Positions 50,785 through 58,634 of a DNA stretch of 64,000 bases are shown piece by piece. The first letter of the stretch is position 1, and every line of letters starts with the position of its first letter. Origin of the DNA: JBEEJZ01 sp046046915. GTDB taxonomy: Bacteria; Pseudomonadota; Gammaproteobacteria; Burkholderiales; Burkholderiaceae_C. Where the stretch lies: positions 1 through 64,000 of the forward strand of contig JBJOIT010000010.1 of NCBI GenBank assembly GCA_046046915.1, given 5' to 3'. The position numbers and the translations under genes were made by a program. A model generated the notes under the pieces. That model did no database searches. It was not told the DNA's origin and saw nothing but the letters and a program-made list of their open reading frames with translations.

Positions 50785-51291
50785 ATGGCCAAAAAGTCTG
50801 ATCCCACACAGCCAGTCGACCTGAAAGACGCCTTCACGCCTGCAGCGATTCAGGACTCGGCCCAACAAATCTGGCAGGCCGGCCTGGGCGCCTTTGCCAA
50901 GGCCCAGGAAGAAGGCTCCAAGGCCTTCGAAGCCTTGGTCAAGGAAGGCACACTGCTGCAGCTCAAGACCCAGGCAGCGGCCGAAGCCCGCATCCTGGAG
51001 GCCACCAGCAAGATGACCAGCATGGCCAATGACATCAGCGCCCGTGCCACCGGCCAATGGGACAAGCTGGAGACCATTTTTGAAGACCGCGTGGCCAAGG
51101 CTCTCGGCAAACTGGGCATGCCCTCCAGCCAGGACCTGGCCGAGCTGATCGCCCGGGTCGATGCCCTGACGCAGGCAGTCCAGAAGCTGTCGTCGCCAGA
51201 TGCTTCTGCCCAAGGCACCACCCCCGCCCCTCGCAAGACCTCGTCATCGCCCGCGCGTGCCAGCGCCCGCAATTCCAAGGCTGGCGGCTGA
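50785..51291 (+). CDS. Phasin-family protein (PhaI/PhaF type)
   Basis: A 168-residue protein with the phasin helix IQDSAQQIWQAGLGAFAKAQ (about 22-41), followed by EEGSKAFEALVKEG and a long amphipathic helix to about residue 110. A short heptad segment (AELIARVDALTQAVQKL) could mediate oligomerisation, and the tail is Ser/Pro/Arg/Lys-rich and basic, in the style of PhaF but much shorter. Phasins coat polyhydroxyalkanoate granules. An ACAGGAGC ribosome site precedes the ATG. The next gene is a PhaD-like regulator. Confidence 0.88.
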   Translation: MAKKSDPTQPVDLKDAFTPAAIQDSAQQIWQAGLGAFAKAQEEGSKAFEALVKEGTLLQLKTQAAAEARILEATSKMTSMANDISARATGQWDKLETIFEDRVAKALGKLGMPSSQDLAELIARVDALTQAVQKLSSPDASAQGTTPAPRKTSSSPARASARNSKAGG

Positions 51292-51320
51292 GGCCGGAAC
51301 TGCAAGACCGGCAGCACAAG

Positions 51321-51983
51321 ATGGTCAAAAAAGCCCCCCGTCGCACCGCCGAACGCATCCTGGAAGCATCCCTGGCGCTGTTCAACCGCTTTGGTGAACC
51401 CAACGTCTCGACCACACTGATCTCTGCTGAGTTGAGCATCAGCCCGGGTAATCTGTACTACCACTACCCGGCCAAGGAAGAGCTGATCAATGCCTTGTTT
51501 GATCGCTTTGAGAAAGCGCTCAACGAACTGCTGCACGCCAGTGGCGACGTGCGTGATGTGGAAGACGCCTGGTTCTTCTTGCACACCCTGTTCGAGCTGA
51601 TCTGGGAATACCGTTTTTTGTACCGGGATCTGAACGACCTTCTCAGCAAGAACCGGCGCCTGGAAACGCATTTTCAGGCAGTGCTCAAGAACAAGACCCG
51701 TTCTGTCACGGCCCTGCTCGAAGGCATGCGCTTTGCCGGCTCAGTGCAGATGGACAGCCGCGAGGTACGCTCCACGGCCACCAGCATGGTGGTGGTGCTG
51801 ACCTACTGGCTAAGTTTTGAGTACGTACGCGACCCGCGTCATGCCATGGAGCCCGACAGCGGTCCCAATGCCCTGCTGGGTGGCGCACACCATGTGCTGA
51901 ATTTGCTGGCACCGTACCTGGAGGCGAAGCAGCGTCAGCATTTGCTGGGCCTGGTCAGCGCCTACGAGCCCCGCGAGCCTTGA
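51321..51983 (+). CDS. TetR-family regulator, PhaD-like
   Basis: The 220-residue protein has a TetR helix-turn-helix in RILEASLALFNRFGEPNVST and ISAELSISPGNLYYHYPAKEEL (about 12-52), which closely resembles PhaD of Pseudomonas. The C-terminal ligand domain (FELIWEYRFLYRDLNDLL) also fits PhaD, which activates phasin genes when it binds an acyl-CoA-type ligand. It lies 29 bases after the phasin gene and is probably co-transcribed. In Pseudomonas the pair belongs to the medium-chain PHA system; which type exists here cannot be told, as no synthase is in the window. Confidence 0.87.
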   Translation: MVKKAPRRTAERILEASLALFNRFGEPNVSTTLISAELSISPGNLYYHYPAKEELINALFDRFEKALNELLHASGDVRDVEDAWFFLHTLFELIWEYRFLYRDLNDLLSKNRRLETHFQAVLKNKTRSVTALLEGMRFAGSVQMDSREVRSTATSMVVVLTYWLSFEYVRDPRHAMEPDSGPNALLGGAHHVLNLLAPYLEAKQRQHLLGLVSAYEPREP

Positions 51984-52019
51984 GGCCGGGCAAGCTTTAG
52001 GAACCAGCCTCAAAAGGCC

Positions 52020-52322
52020 TCAGATGGCCGATGCCGGATCCAGAAGTGCGTCAAGCTTGCGGTTCATCTCAGCCTCGATGCGTGGGCGAAAGGCATCAAA
52101 CAAAAAGCCTAGTTGGGCACGAATCTCAAACTGTCCGGCATCGACCTGCAAGGTCCCCTTGAACCCAGGACGGGCAAAGGCCAGTTCATCCACCTGCTCG
52201 CCCTGTGCATAGGTGCAGCTCATGCCAAAGTCGGCTTGAGCCTGCTCAGCCCACTGCGTGGCAATGACGCGTGCCTGGGCAAGGCCCAAAGTATGTGATC
52301 GCTGAATGTGCAATTCGGCCAA
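52020..52322 (-). CDS. Polyhydroxyalkanoic acid system family protein
   Basis: A 100-residue protein of the family found near PHA genes (PHA granule region). The opening MAELHIQRSHTLGLAQAR, the QWAEQAQADFGMSCTY segment and the end DAFRPRIEAEMNRKLDALL match it. The family has no proven activity. The start codon is TTG at 52320-52322, six bases after a GGAGAA ribosome site; no ATG fits. It is convergent with the TetR gene and divergent from the DUF1840 gene. Confidence 0.85.
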   Translation of the reverse strand: MAELHIQRSHTLGLAQARVIATQWAEQAQADFGMSCTYAQGEQVDELAFARPGFKGTLQVDAGQFEIRAQLGFLFDAFRPRIEAEMNRKLDALLDPASAI

Positions 52323-52398
52323 AGGCGTTCTCCAATCTGATGTGCTGGCACATGATAAATGCCAGCCAGGCTATGCCCAAAGGCGTTTAGCATGGTGC

Positions 52399-52734
52399 AT
52401 GCTTTACAAATTCAAGTCTAAAAACACGGGCGACATCATCATGTTGCAAGCCCATGGTCAGCGCATGCTGGAGATCATAGGCAAGGCTACGGTTGACGCC
52501 CCATGCACCCAGGGCATTCTGGTACCAGCCGACATGGGCGACGCCATCAAGGCACTTGAAGCGGCGGTGCTACATGAAGAAGCCATGCAAAAAGCCGCGA
52601 TTGCAGAGGCCTTGGCCCAGCAAGAACCAGCGCCCAAATTTGATGCCATCGGCCTGCGCCAGAGGGCCCAGCCCTTCATCGACATGCTGCGTCGCTGTCT
52701 AGCCACCCAAGACAACGTGGTTTGGGGGGTATAA
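52399..52734 (+). CDS. DUF1840 domain-containing protein
   Basis: A 111-residue protein of unknown function, common in Burkholderiales. It starts MLYKFKSKNTGDIIMLQAHGQRMLEIIGK and has an acidic, Ala-rich middle (IKALEAAVLHEEAMQKAAIAE split across two helices), then VGLRQRAQPFIDMLRRC-like residues near the end. No signal peptide or membrane segment is seen. The ATG at 52399 is the family start. A two-way terminator follows the stop by two bases. Confidence 0.88.
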   Translation: MLYKFKSKNTGDIIMLQAHGQRMLEIIGKATVDAPCTQGILVPADMGDAIKALEAAVLHEEAMQKAAIAEALAQQEPAPKFDAIGLRQRAQPFIDMLRRCLATQDNVVWGV

Positions 52735-52736
52735 AC

Positions 52737-52766
52737 AAAAACGCCCGGCACAAACCAGGCGTTTTT
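52737..52766. terminator. Bidirectional terminator between the DUF1840 and Bug genes
   Basis: AAAAACGCC and GGCGTTTTT form a nine-pair stem around a mismatch, two more pairs and a CACAAA loop. The flanking A-run and T-run let it work for both convergent genes. Confidence 0.85.
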
Positions 52767-52783
52767 GAGGTCAGGCAGACGGA

Positions 52784-53764
52784 TCAGTCGGCAAACTTGC
52801 CGGCAGCTTCGATCACTGGCTTGAGCTTGGCAATTTCACCGGTCACAAAGGCTTTGTGACCATCAGGCTCCATGCGCTTGTCGGTCACCACCACCGCGCC
52901 CAGGCCTTCTTGACGCTTGATGAACTCGGGGTCCTTCAAGGCCGCCTTCATGGCGTCGTTGAGCTGCTTAAGGATGGGAGCCGGCGTGCCCTTGGGGGCG
53001 TACAGGCCGTGCCAGATGGTCAAGTCAAAGCCCTTCAGGCCCATCTCGTTGAGCGATGGGTAGTCCTTCAGGAACTTGTGCTTCAGGCGGTCCTTGGTGG
53101 TCACGGCAAACGCCTTCACGCGGCCGGCCTCGATCTGCGACGTGGTGTTTGTGGTCTGGTCACACATCATGTCCACTTGGCCACCCATCAACGCGGTCAT
53201 GGCTGGGGCCGTGCCACCGTAAGGAATGGTGGTCATGGCTTCCTTCGCATTGACCGCCGATTGCCACATCAGGCCGCACAGGTGCGATGCTGAGCCCAAG
53301 CCCGCATGAGCGATGTTGAGCTTGCCGCTGTTGGCGCGGATGTAGTTCTCAAAATCGCGGTAGGTGTTGGCCGGCATGTCGGGCTTGCCGATCAAGGTCA
53401 TGGGCACGTCGTTAACCATGCCCAGGTACTCGAAGTCCTCCAGAGGCTTGTACTGCAGCTTGCGATACAGGCCTGCAGTGGCGGCCATGCCGATATGCCA
53501 CAACAGCAGGGTGTGACCATCGTTGCTCGCCTTGGCCACTTTGGTGGCACCTATGGTGCCGCCCGCGCCGTTCACGTTTTCAACCACGAAGTTGCCACCG
53601 GGCAGGGTCTTGCGCATGGCTTCTGCCAGGTCGCGCGCCACCCGGTCGGTCGGGCCACCCGCAGCAAAGGGCACCACAAAGGTGATGGGCTTGCTGCCGG
53701 GGTAGGTTTGCGCATGGGCAAACATTGCAGAGGCAGCAGCTGCCACAACCAGTAAACGCTTCAT
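52784..53764 (-). CDS. Bug-family periplasmic solute receptor (TctC-like)
   Basis: Bug proteins are the periplasmic binding proteins of tripartite tricarboxylate-type uptake, greatly expanded in Burkholderiales. The 326-residue product has a signal peptide cut near MFAHAQ, then the family opening YPGSKPITFVVPFAAGGPTDRVARDL. IPYGGTAPAMTALMGGQVDMM is the second ligand-contact region, and LYAPKGTPAPILKQLNDAM lies near the end. The ligand is unknown. No membrane subunits are adjacent, which is normal for orphan Bug genes. A copy of the motif found at the Crp operator lies 74-85 bases before its ATG. Confidence 0.93.
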   Translation of the reverse strand: MKRLLVVAAAASAMFAHAQTYPGSKPITFVVPFAAGGPTDRVARDLAEAMRKTLPGGNFVVENVNGAGGTIGATKVAKASNDGHTLLLWHIGMAATAGLYRKLQYKPLEDFEYLGMVNDVPMTLIGKPDMPANTYRDFENYIRANSGKLNIAHAGLGSASHLCGLMWQSAVNAKEAMTTIPYGGTAPAMTALMGGQVDMMCDQTTNTTSQIEAGRVKAFAVTTKDRLKHKFLKDYPSLNEMGLKGFDLTIWHGLYAPKGTPAPILKQLNDAMKAALKDPEFIKRQEGLGAVVVTDKRMEPDGHKAFVTGEIAKLKPVIEAAGKFAD

Positions 53765-53837
53765 GTCTCAACTCCTGATAAAAATGACGGCTTAGGTTAA
53801 GTCAGTGCTTGCGCCTGCGCAATACGGAAACTACTTA

Positions 53838-53849
53838 TAGGGCTTACCC
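53838..53849. promoter_or_regulatory. Copy of the TAGGnCTTACCC motif upstream of the Bug gene
   Basis: TAGGGCTTACCC here differs by one base from TAGGACTTACCC at 62443-62454 in the Crp/acyl-CoA ligase intergenic region. It lies between the PaaK-like stop and the Bug start, in the right place for an activator of the Bug gene. Confidence 0.4.
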
Positions 53850-53870
53850 CAAGCAGGGATGCGACAGCAC

Positions 53871-55121
53871 TTACTTGTAGCTGCGGGCGTCCTCGATCAC
53901 CTTACCGTCGTTGGGCAGGGACCCGGGGGACACAAGTTCGATGTCGGCGCGCAGCTTGGTCACCTCACGCACCGTGTCGGCCAGCCGCGCTGCCAGACCA
54001 TCGGTGGTGCCAGACCCGGTCTCAACCTTCAGACACAGAGCATCCGCTGCCATTTCGCCCGTGACCACCAAACGAGCACGGGTGACCTCAGGATAGCGCT
54101 TGACGATGTTGGCGACCTGCCCGGGATGCACAAACATGCCGCGCACCTTAGTCGTTTGATCTGCACGCCCCATCCAGCCCTTGATGCGCTGAGCGGTGCG
54201 ACCCGTGGGACAGGTACCGGGCAGGATGGCGGACAGGTCGCCGGTGCCAAAGCGGATCAGCGGATAGTCGGGGTTGAGCGTGGTGATGACCAATTCGCCG
54301 ACTTCGCCCTCGGGCACGGGGTCACCGGTGCCGGGACGCACAATTTCCACGATCACACCCTCGTCCAGCACCAGTCCTTCACGAGCGGCCGTCTCGTAAG
54401 CAATCAATCCCAGATCCGCGGTGGCGTAGCACTGGTAGCCCGCCACACCACGCTCTGCCAACCAATCACGCAGGCTGGGCACAAAGGCTTCGCCAGAAAC
54501 AAGGGCCTTGGTCACGCTGGGCAACTGCACGCCCAATTCGGCTGCTTTTTCGACAATGATCTTGAGGAAGCTGGGGGTACCGATATAGCCAGCCGGTCGC
54601 AGCTCGGCCATGGCGGCCACCTGCTGCTCGGTCTGGCCGGTGCCGCCGGGGAATACGGTGCAACCCAAGGCATGCGCACCGGTCTCCATCATCGAACCTG
54701 CAGGGGTGAAGTGGTAGCTGAAGCAGTTGTGCACCAGCTCGCCGGGCCTGAAGCCTGCGGCAAACATGGCACGCGCCATACGCCAATAGTCGGCGCGGGT
54801 GCCCTCAGGTTCGTAAATGGTGCCCGGGCTGGCAAACACCCGGCGCATGCCCGCCCCAAAGCGCAAAGCAGAAAAACCGCCAAAAACATCACTGCTGCGC
54901 TGCGCCTGCTGGCGCTCCAGCAATTCATATTTGCGAATCACCGGTAACTGCGCCAAAGCAGCCCGGTTACTGACAGCAGCCGCGTCAACCCCTTGCAAAA
55001 GTGCAGCAAACGCCCCAGTGTTGGCCTGTGCATGGGACACTTGTGCTGGCAGGGCTGCCATCAAGGCGGCCTCACGTTGGGCTGGGTCGCGGGTCTCTAG
55101 AGCGTCGTAGTGAACGGTCAT
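53871..55121 (-). CDS. PaaK-like adenylate-forming ligase with altered P-loop
   Basis: A 416-residue relative of phenylacetate-CoA ligase. Late motifs fit an active acyl-CoA ligase: ATADLGLIAYE, GEVGELVITTL, PLIRFGTGDLSAI and GWMGRADQTTKVRGMFVHPGQV. The early phosphate loop, SSGTTGKPT in PaaK, is SPGTIYEPEG here (98-107), without the usual Lys. Last gene of the LivG-H-M-K-F operon, 46 bases after livF. It may activate the imported acid to its CoA ester. The ATG at 55119-55121 is favoured over one 12 codons earlier for lack of similarity in the extra part. Confidence 0.85.
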   Translation of the reverse strand: MTVHYDALETRDPAQREAALMAALPAQVSHAQANTGAFAALLQGVDAAAVSNRAALAQLPVIRKYELLERQQAQRSSDVFGGFSALRFGAGMRRVFASPGTIYEPEGTRADYWRMARAMFAAGFRPGELVHNCFSYHFTPAGSMMETGAHALGCTVFPGGTGQTEQQVAAMAELRPAGYIGTPSFLKIIVEKAAELGVQLPSVTKALVSGEAFVPSLRDWLAERGVAGYQCYATADLGLIAYETAAREGLVLDEGVIVEIVRPGTGDPVPEGEVGELVITTLNPDYPLIRFGTGDLSAILPGTCPTGRTAQRIKGWMGRADQTTKVRGMFVHPGQVANIVKRYPEVTRARLVVTGEMAADALCLKVETGSGTTDGLAARLADTVREVTKLRADIELVSPGSLPNDGKVIEDARSYK

Positions 55122-55167
55122 GCTGTTTACCGGTTCGAGGTTGGGAAAACCAAACACAAGGGCCTGG

Positions 55168-55980
55168 TCAGGCCAACCAGCGCTTGCGGCGCTTGTAGCT
55201 CTTCACATCCTTGAAGGACTTACGCTCACCGCCCCCAACACCCAGGTAGAACTCCTTGACGTCTTCATTGCTGGCCAGGTCTTTGGCCGCGCCATCCATC
55301 ACCACACGGCCACTTTCCATGATGTAGCCGTAGTCGGCATAGCGCAGCGCCATATTGGTGTTTTGCTCGGCAATCAGAAAGGTGACCTTCTCCTTTTGGT
55401 TGAGGTCCTTCACGATCTCGAACACCTCTTCCACGATTTGCGGCGCCAGGCCCATGGAGGGCTCGTCCAGCAAAACCATGCTGGGATTGGCCATGAGCGC
55501 GCGGCCGATGGCGCACATCTGCTGCTCACCGCCCGAGGTGTAGGCCGCCTGACTGGTGCGCCGGGTTTTGAGGCGTGGGAAATAGTTGTAAACCTTCTCC
55601 AGGTTGCGCGCGATCTCAGCCTTGTCAGAGCGCGTGTAGGAGCCGGTCATGAGGTTTTCCTCGATGGTGAGGTGGGCAAAGCAATGTCGCCCCTCCATCA
55701 CCTGCACCACACCCCGGTTCACCAGCTCGGCTGGCGAGAGGTTTTCAATGCGGTCGCCACGCAACTCGATGCTGCCCTTGGTGACCTCACCCCGCTCGCC
55801 CTTGAGCAGATTGGAAATCGCCCGCAAGGTCGTGGTTTTACCAGCGCCATTGCCACCGAGGATAGACACAATGCCGCCTTCGGGCACCTGCAGGGACACG
55901 CCCTTGAGCACCAGAATGACGTGGTTGTAGATGACCTCGATACCGTTGACGTTAAGAACGATGTTTTTGGATTCACTCAT
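55168..55980 (-). CDS. livF: HAAT-family ABC transporter ATP-binding protein (LivF-like)
   Basis: One of two ATPases of a branched-chain-amino-acid-type importer. The 270-residue protein has Walker A GGNGAGKTTT at 42-51, VMEGRHCFAHLTIEENLMTG, signature YTSGGEQQMCAIGRAL and Walker B MVLLDEPSMGLAP. LivF members are shorter at the C-terminus than LivG; this one ends with a basic tail (SYKRRKRW). Gene order places it after the receptor gene across a 202-base gap with a dispersed repeat. Substrate specificity is not shown by sequence. Confidence 0.92.
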   Translation of the reverse strand: MSESKNIVLNVNGIEVIYNHVILVLKGVSLQVPEGGIVSILGGNGAGKTTTLRAISNLLKGERGEVTKGSIELRGDRIENLSPAELVNRGVVQVMEGRHCFAHLTIEENLMTGSYTRSDKAEIARNLEKVYNYFPRLKTRRTSQAAYTSGGEQQMCAIGRALMANPSMVLLDEPSMGLAPQIVEEVFEIVKDLNQKEKVTFLIAEQNTNMALRYADYGYIMESGRVVMDGAAKDLASNEDVKEFYLGVGGGERKSFKDVKSYKRRKRWLA

Positions 55981-56084
55981 AGCGAAGTTTCCGTTCAGAC
56001 CAAATGAGAACTCCGAACATCGAAGCTTTCATTTGGTGGCCAAAGATGGCCATCCAACGTGGTGTGCATGGCAAGCCCCATCCA

Positions 56085-56175
56085 GAAACACCGCGGGACC
56101 GGCTTGGCCGGACCGCTGGTGTTGCCCCCTGCAAGGGGGGAACAGACTACACGTAGTGAGTCCTGGACGGGGGTG
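56085..56175. repeat. Dispersed hairpin-rich repeat between the receptor gene and livF
   Basis: The 202-base gap 55981-56182 holds this element. It has an imperfect stem ACCGCGGGACCGGC / GCCGGACCGCTGGT around TTG, then CCCCCT-GCA-AGGGGG, then the AGACTACACGTAGTGAGTCC segment containing CTACACGTAG. From memory this wording is frequent between genes of Comamonadaceae. It is probably related to the element at 2156-2235. In the operon transcript it lies between the receptor and livF, where stem-loops often protect upstream mRNA. Confidence 0.55.
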
Positions 56176-56182
56176 TGCCTAG

Positions 56183-57502
56183 TTAAGACTGGCAGTCAGC
56201 CGGCGTACGGCGTGTCAGCTTCTTCTCGGCAGCGTACTTGTCGGCATATTGCTTGACCAGCGGCTTGATGATGGAGGTGTCGGCCTCGATCCAGTCCGAA
56301 GCAAAGGACCACTTCTTGCCGTCCCAGGTGTGGATACGGGCAGCGCGGGAACCTTCGTGGTCCAGGCAAGACGTGCTGATGGGTTTCATCACCGTGCCCA
56401 GGCCCAGCTTGTCCAGCGCCTTCTGGTCCAGCGTCAGGTTTTCCAGACCCCAGCGGATCTGCTCGCCATTCATGACCTTGCCCTTGCCGTAGCGCGTTTG
56501 CGCCTGGCGCACACCTTCCACTGCCAACGCAGCACTCACCATGCCACGGTTGTAGAGGGTGGTGCCCACTTCGTCTGCAGGGCCTGTGCCCATGTTCTTG
56601 CCAAAGACATGCTTTTTGATGTCGTCAATGATCTTGCCGCCTTCGCCGGTGACCACCAGACCGCTGTAGCCCTTGGCTGCTTCGCCCACGTCCTTGACGT
56701 CAGGCTCGCCTGCCGACCACCACACGCCGTACATCTTGTCGCGGGGGTAACCCGTGGCCACGGCTTCTTTCAGGGCGGCGGAGTTCATCACGCCCCAGCC
56801 CCACAACAGCACGTAATCAGGACGCTTCTGGCGAATTTGCAGCCAGGTGGCTTTTTGCTCCACGCCAGGCGCAGTCACAGGCAACAGGGTCAGCTCGTAA
56901 CCCTGCATCTTGGCGCGCTCTTCCAGCAAGGGAATGGGCTCCTTGCCGTAGGGGCTGTCGTGGTAAACCAGCGCAATCTTCTTGCCCTTGAGGTTGCCGC
57001 CCTCTTTTTTGGTGATGTGCTGCATCAAGATGTCAGCGCCCGACCAGTAGGTGCCCATCAGCGGGAAGTTCCACTTGAACACACCGCCATCGCTGGACTC
57101 TGAGCGGCCATAGCCCCCGGTGATCAGGGAGTTCTTGTCGGTGGGTGCCTTCTCGGTCAAGGCAAAGGTGATGCCAGTAGACAGTGGCTGGAAGATCGCG
57201 CCCTGGGACTTGCTCTTCAGTCGCTCGTAGCACTCCACACCGCGGTCGGTGGCATAGGCGGTGTCGCACTCTTCGGTGGTGATCTTCACACCGTTGATGC
57301 CACCATCACGCGCATTGATGACTTTGAGGTAATCCGAATAGCCGTTGGCCCATGGCACGCCGTTGGGTGCGTAGGCGCCGGTGCGATAGGGCAAGGAGGG
57401 GAAAAACTGCTCCTTGGCCTGCGCAAAAGCAGGGCTGACCACCAGGGCCGAAGCACCCGCCGCCACTGCGGCTACGGCGAGGATGAGTTTGCGAAGTTTC
57501 AT
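56183..57502 (-). CDS. livK: ABC transporter substrate-binding protein (LivK-like, HAAT family)
   Basis: A 439-residue periplasmic receptor with a signal peptide ending near SPAFAQA and a type I periplasmic-binding fold (YRTGAYAPNGVPWANGYSDYL; GGINGVKITTEECDTAYATDRG; KKIALVYHDSPYGKEPIPLLEE). It is longer than the roughly 345-residue leucine receptors, like the aromatic or aliphatic acid receptors seen in betaproteobacteria. Neighbouring acyl-CoA ligases suggest the ligand is a carboxylic acid rather than an amino acid. That is inference from context. Confidence 0.88.
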   Translation of the reverse strand: MKLRKLILAVAAVAAGASALVVSPAFAQAKEQFFPSLPYRTGAYAPNGVPWANGYSDYLKVINARDGGINGVKITTEECDTAYATDRGVECYERLKSKSQGAIFQPLSTGITFALTEKAPTDKNSLITGGYGRSESSDGGVFKWNFPLMGTYWSGADILMQHITKKEGGNLKGKKIALVYHDSPYGKEPIPLLEERAKMQGYELTLLPVTAPGVEQKATWLQIRQKRPDYVLLWGWGVMNSAALKEAVATGYPRDKMYGVWWSAGEPDVKDVGEAAKGYSGLVVTGEGGKIIDDIKKHVFGKNMGTGPADEVGTTLYNRGMVSAALAVEGVRQAQTRYGKGKVMNGEQIRWGLENLTLDQKALDKLGLGTVMKPISTSCLDHEGSRAARIHTWDGKKWSFASDWIEADTSIIKPLVKQYADKYAAEKKLTRRTPADCQS

Positions 57503-57548
57503 GCTTGTCTCCTGTTAAAAAATGACTGCCAACAAAACCGGTGAATCA

Positions 57549-58625
57549 TCAGTGCGGGAAAGGCCAGATCCGCATCTTTTGCTTGCCCACGCTCCACAGT
57601 TTGGCCAGACCATGCGGCTCCACGATCAGGAACCAAACGATCAGCGCACCAAAAATCATTTGTTCAGCATGGGTCAGCGCAGCGGTGCTGACCTCAATTC
57701 CCACCAGTGCGCCTGCCCAAGGCAGCGACTGATTAATGATGATGGGCAGCACCACAATGAAGGCTGCGCCAAAAAAGCTGCCCATGATGGAGCCCATTCC
57801 GCCCAGAATCACCATGAACAGCAGCTGGAACGAACGGTCGACCGAGAAGGCCGCTGGCTCCCAAGAGCCCAGGTGCACAAAGGCCCACAGGGCACCCGCC
57901 ACTCCCACGATGAAGGAGCTCACGGCAAAGGCGCTCAGCTTGGCGTACATGGGACGAATACCGATGACCGACGCTGCCACGTCCATGTCACGAATGGCCA
58001 TCCATTCACGGCCTATCGCGCCACGTACCAGGTTTTTGGCCAGCACACCAAACACCACCAGAAAGCCCAGGCAGAACAGATACTTTTGCACGGGTGAGTT
58101 GATTGGCAGGCCAAACACCTGCAGGTCAGACACCGAGGCGGTGCCCGAAGCCGAGTTGTTGGTGAACCACTTGATTCGCAAAAACGCCCAGTCACAGAAG
58201 AACTGTGCCGCCAGGGTGGCCACGGCCAAGTACAAGCCCTTCACACGCAAGCTGGGGATACCAAAGAACATCCCCACCAGGGTGGCGAACACGCCGCCGC
58301 TGAGCAGCGCCACGATGAGCGGCATGCCTTCCACCCGCACAAAGGTGTTGTAGGCCGCGTAGGCCCCCACGGCCATGAAAGCACCCGAACCCAGGGAGAT
58401 CTGGCCGCAGTAGCCCACCAAAATATTGACGCCCAAAGCTGCCAGTGACAGGATCACAAACGGGATCAGGATGGCGCGAAACATGTATTCGTCGGCCAAC
58501 AGGGGCACGCCTGCAAAGGCGAAGGCAATCAGGGCCAGAACCGCCCAGCGGTCCTGGGCAATCGGAAAGATTTGCTGATCCGCCCGGTAAGAGGTCTTGA
58601 ACTGGCCGTTTTCTCTGTAGAACAT
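57549..58625 (-). CDS. livM: HAAT-family ABC transporter permease (LivM-like)
   Basis: A 358-residue inner-membrane permease with about nine to ten hydrophobic segments. LivM-type landmarks are LVGYCGQISLGSGAFMAVGAYAAYN, FGIPSLRVKGLYLAVATLAAQFF, GREWMAIRDMDVAASVIGI (the coupling helix to the ATPase) and GGMGSIMGSFFGAAFIVVLP. It follows livH by nine bases and precedes the receptor gene by 46, in one transcription unit. Confidence 0.92.
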   Translation of the reverse strand: MFYRENGQFKTSYRADQQIFPIAQDRWAVLALIAFAFAGVPLLADEYMFRAILIPFVILSLAALGVNILVGYCGQISLGSGAFMAVGAYAAYNTFVRVEGMPLIVALLSGGVFATLVGMFFGIPSLRVKGLYLAVATLAAQFFCDWAFLRIKWFTNNSASGTASVSDLQVFGLPINSPVQKYLFCLGFLVVFGVLAKNLVRGAIGREWMAIRDMDVAASVIGIRPMYAKLSAFAVSSFIVGVAGALWAFVHLGSWEPAAFSVDRSFQLLFMVILGGMGSIMGSFFGAAFIVVLPIIINQSLPWAGALVGIEVSTAALTHAEQMIFGALIVWFLIVEPHGLAKLWSVGKQKMRIWPFPH

Positions 58626-58634
58626 GGTCTTTCC

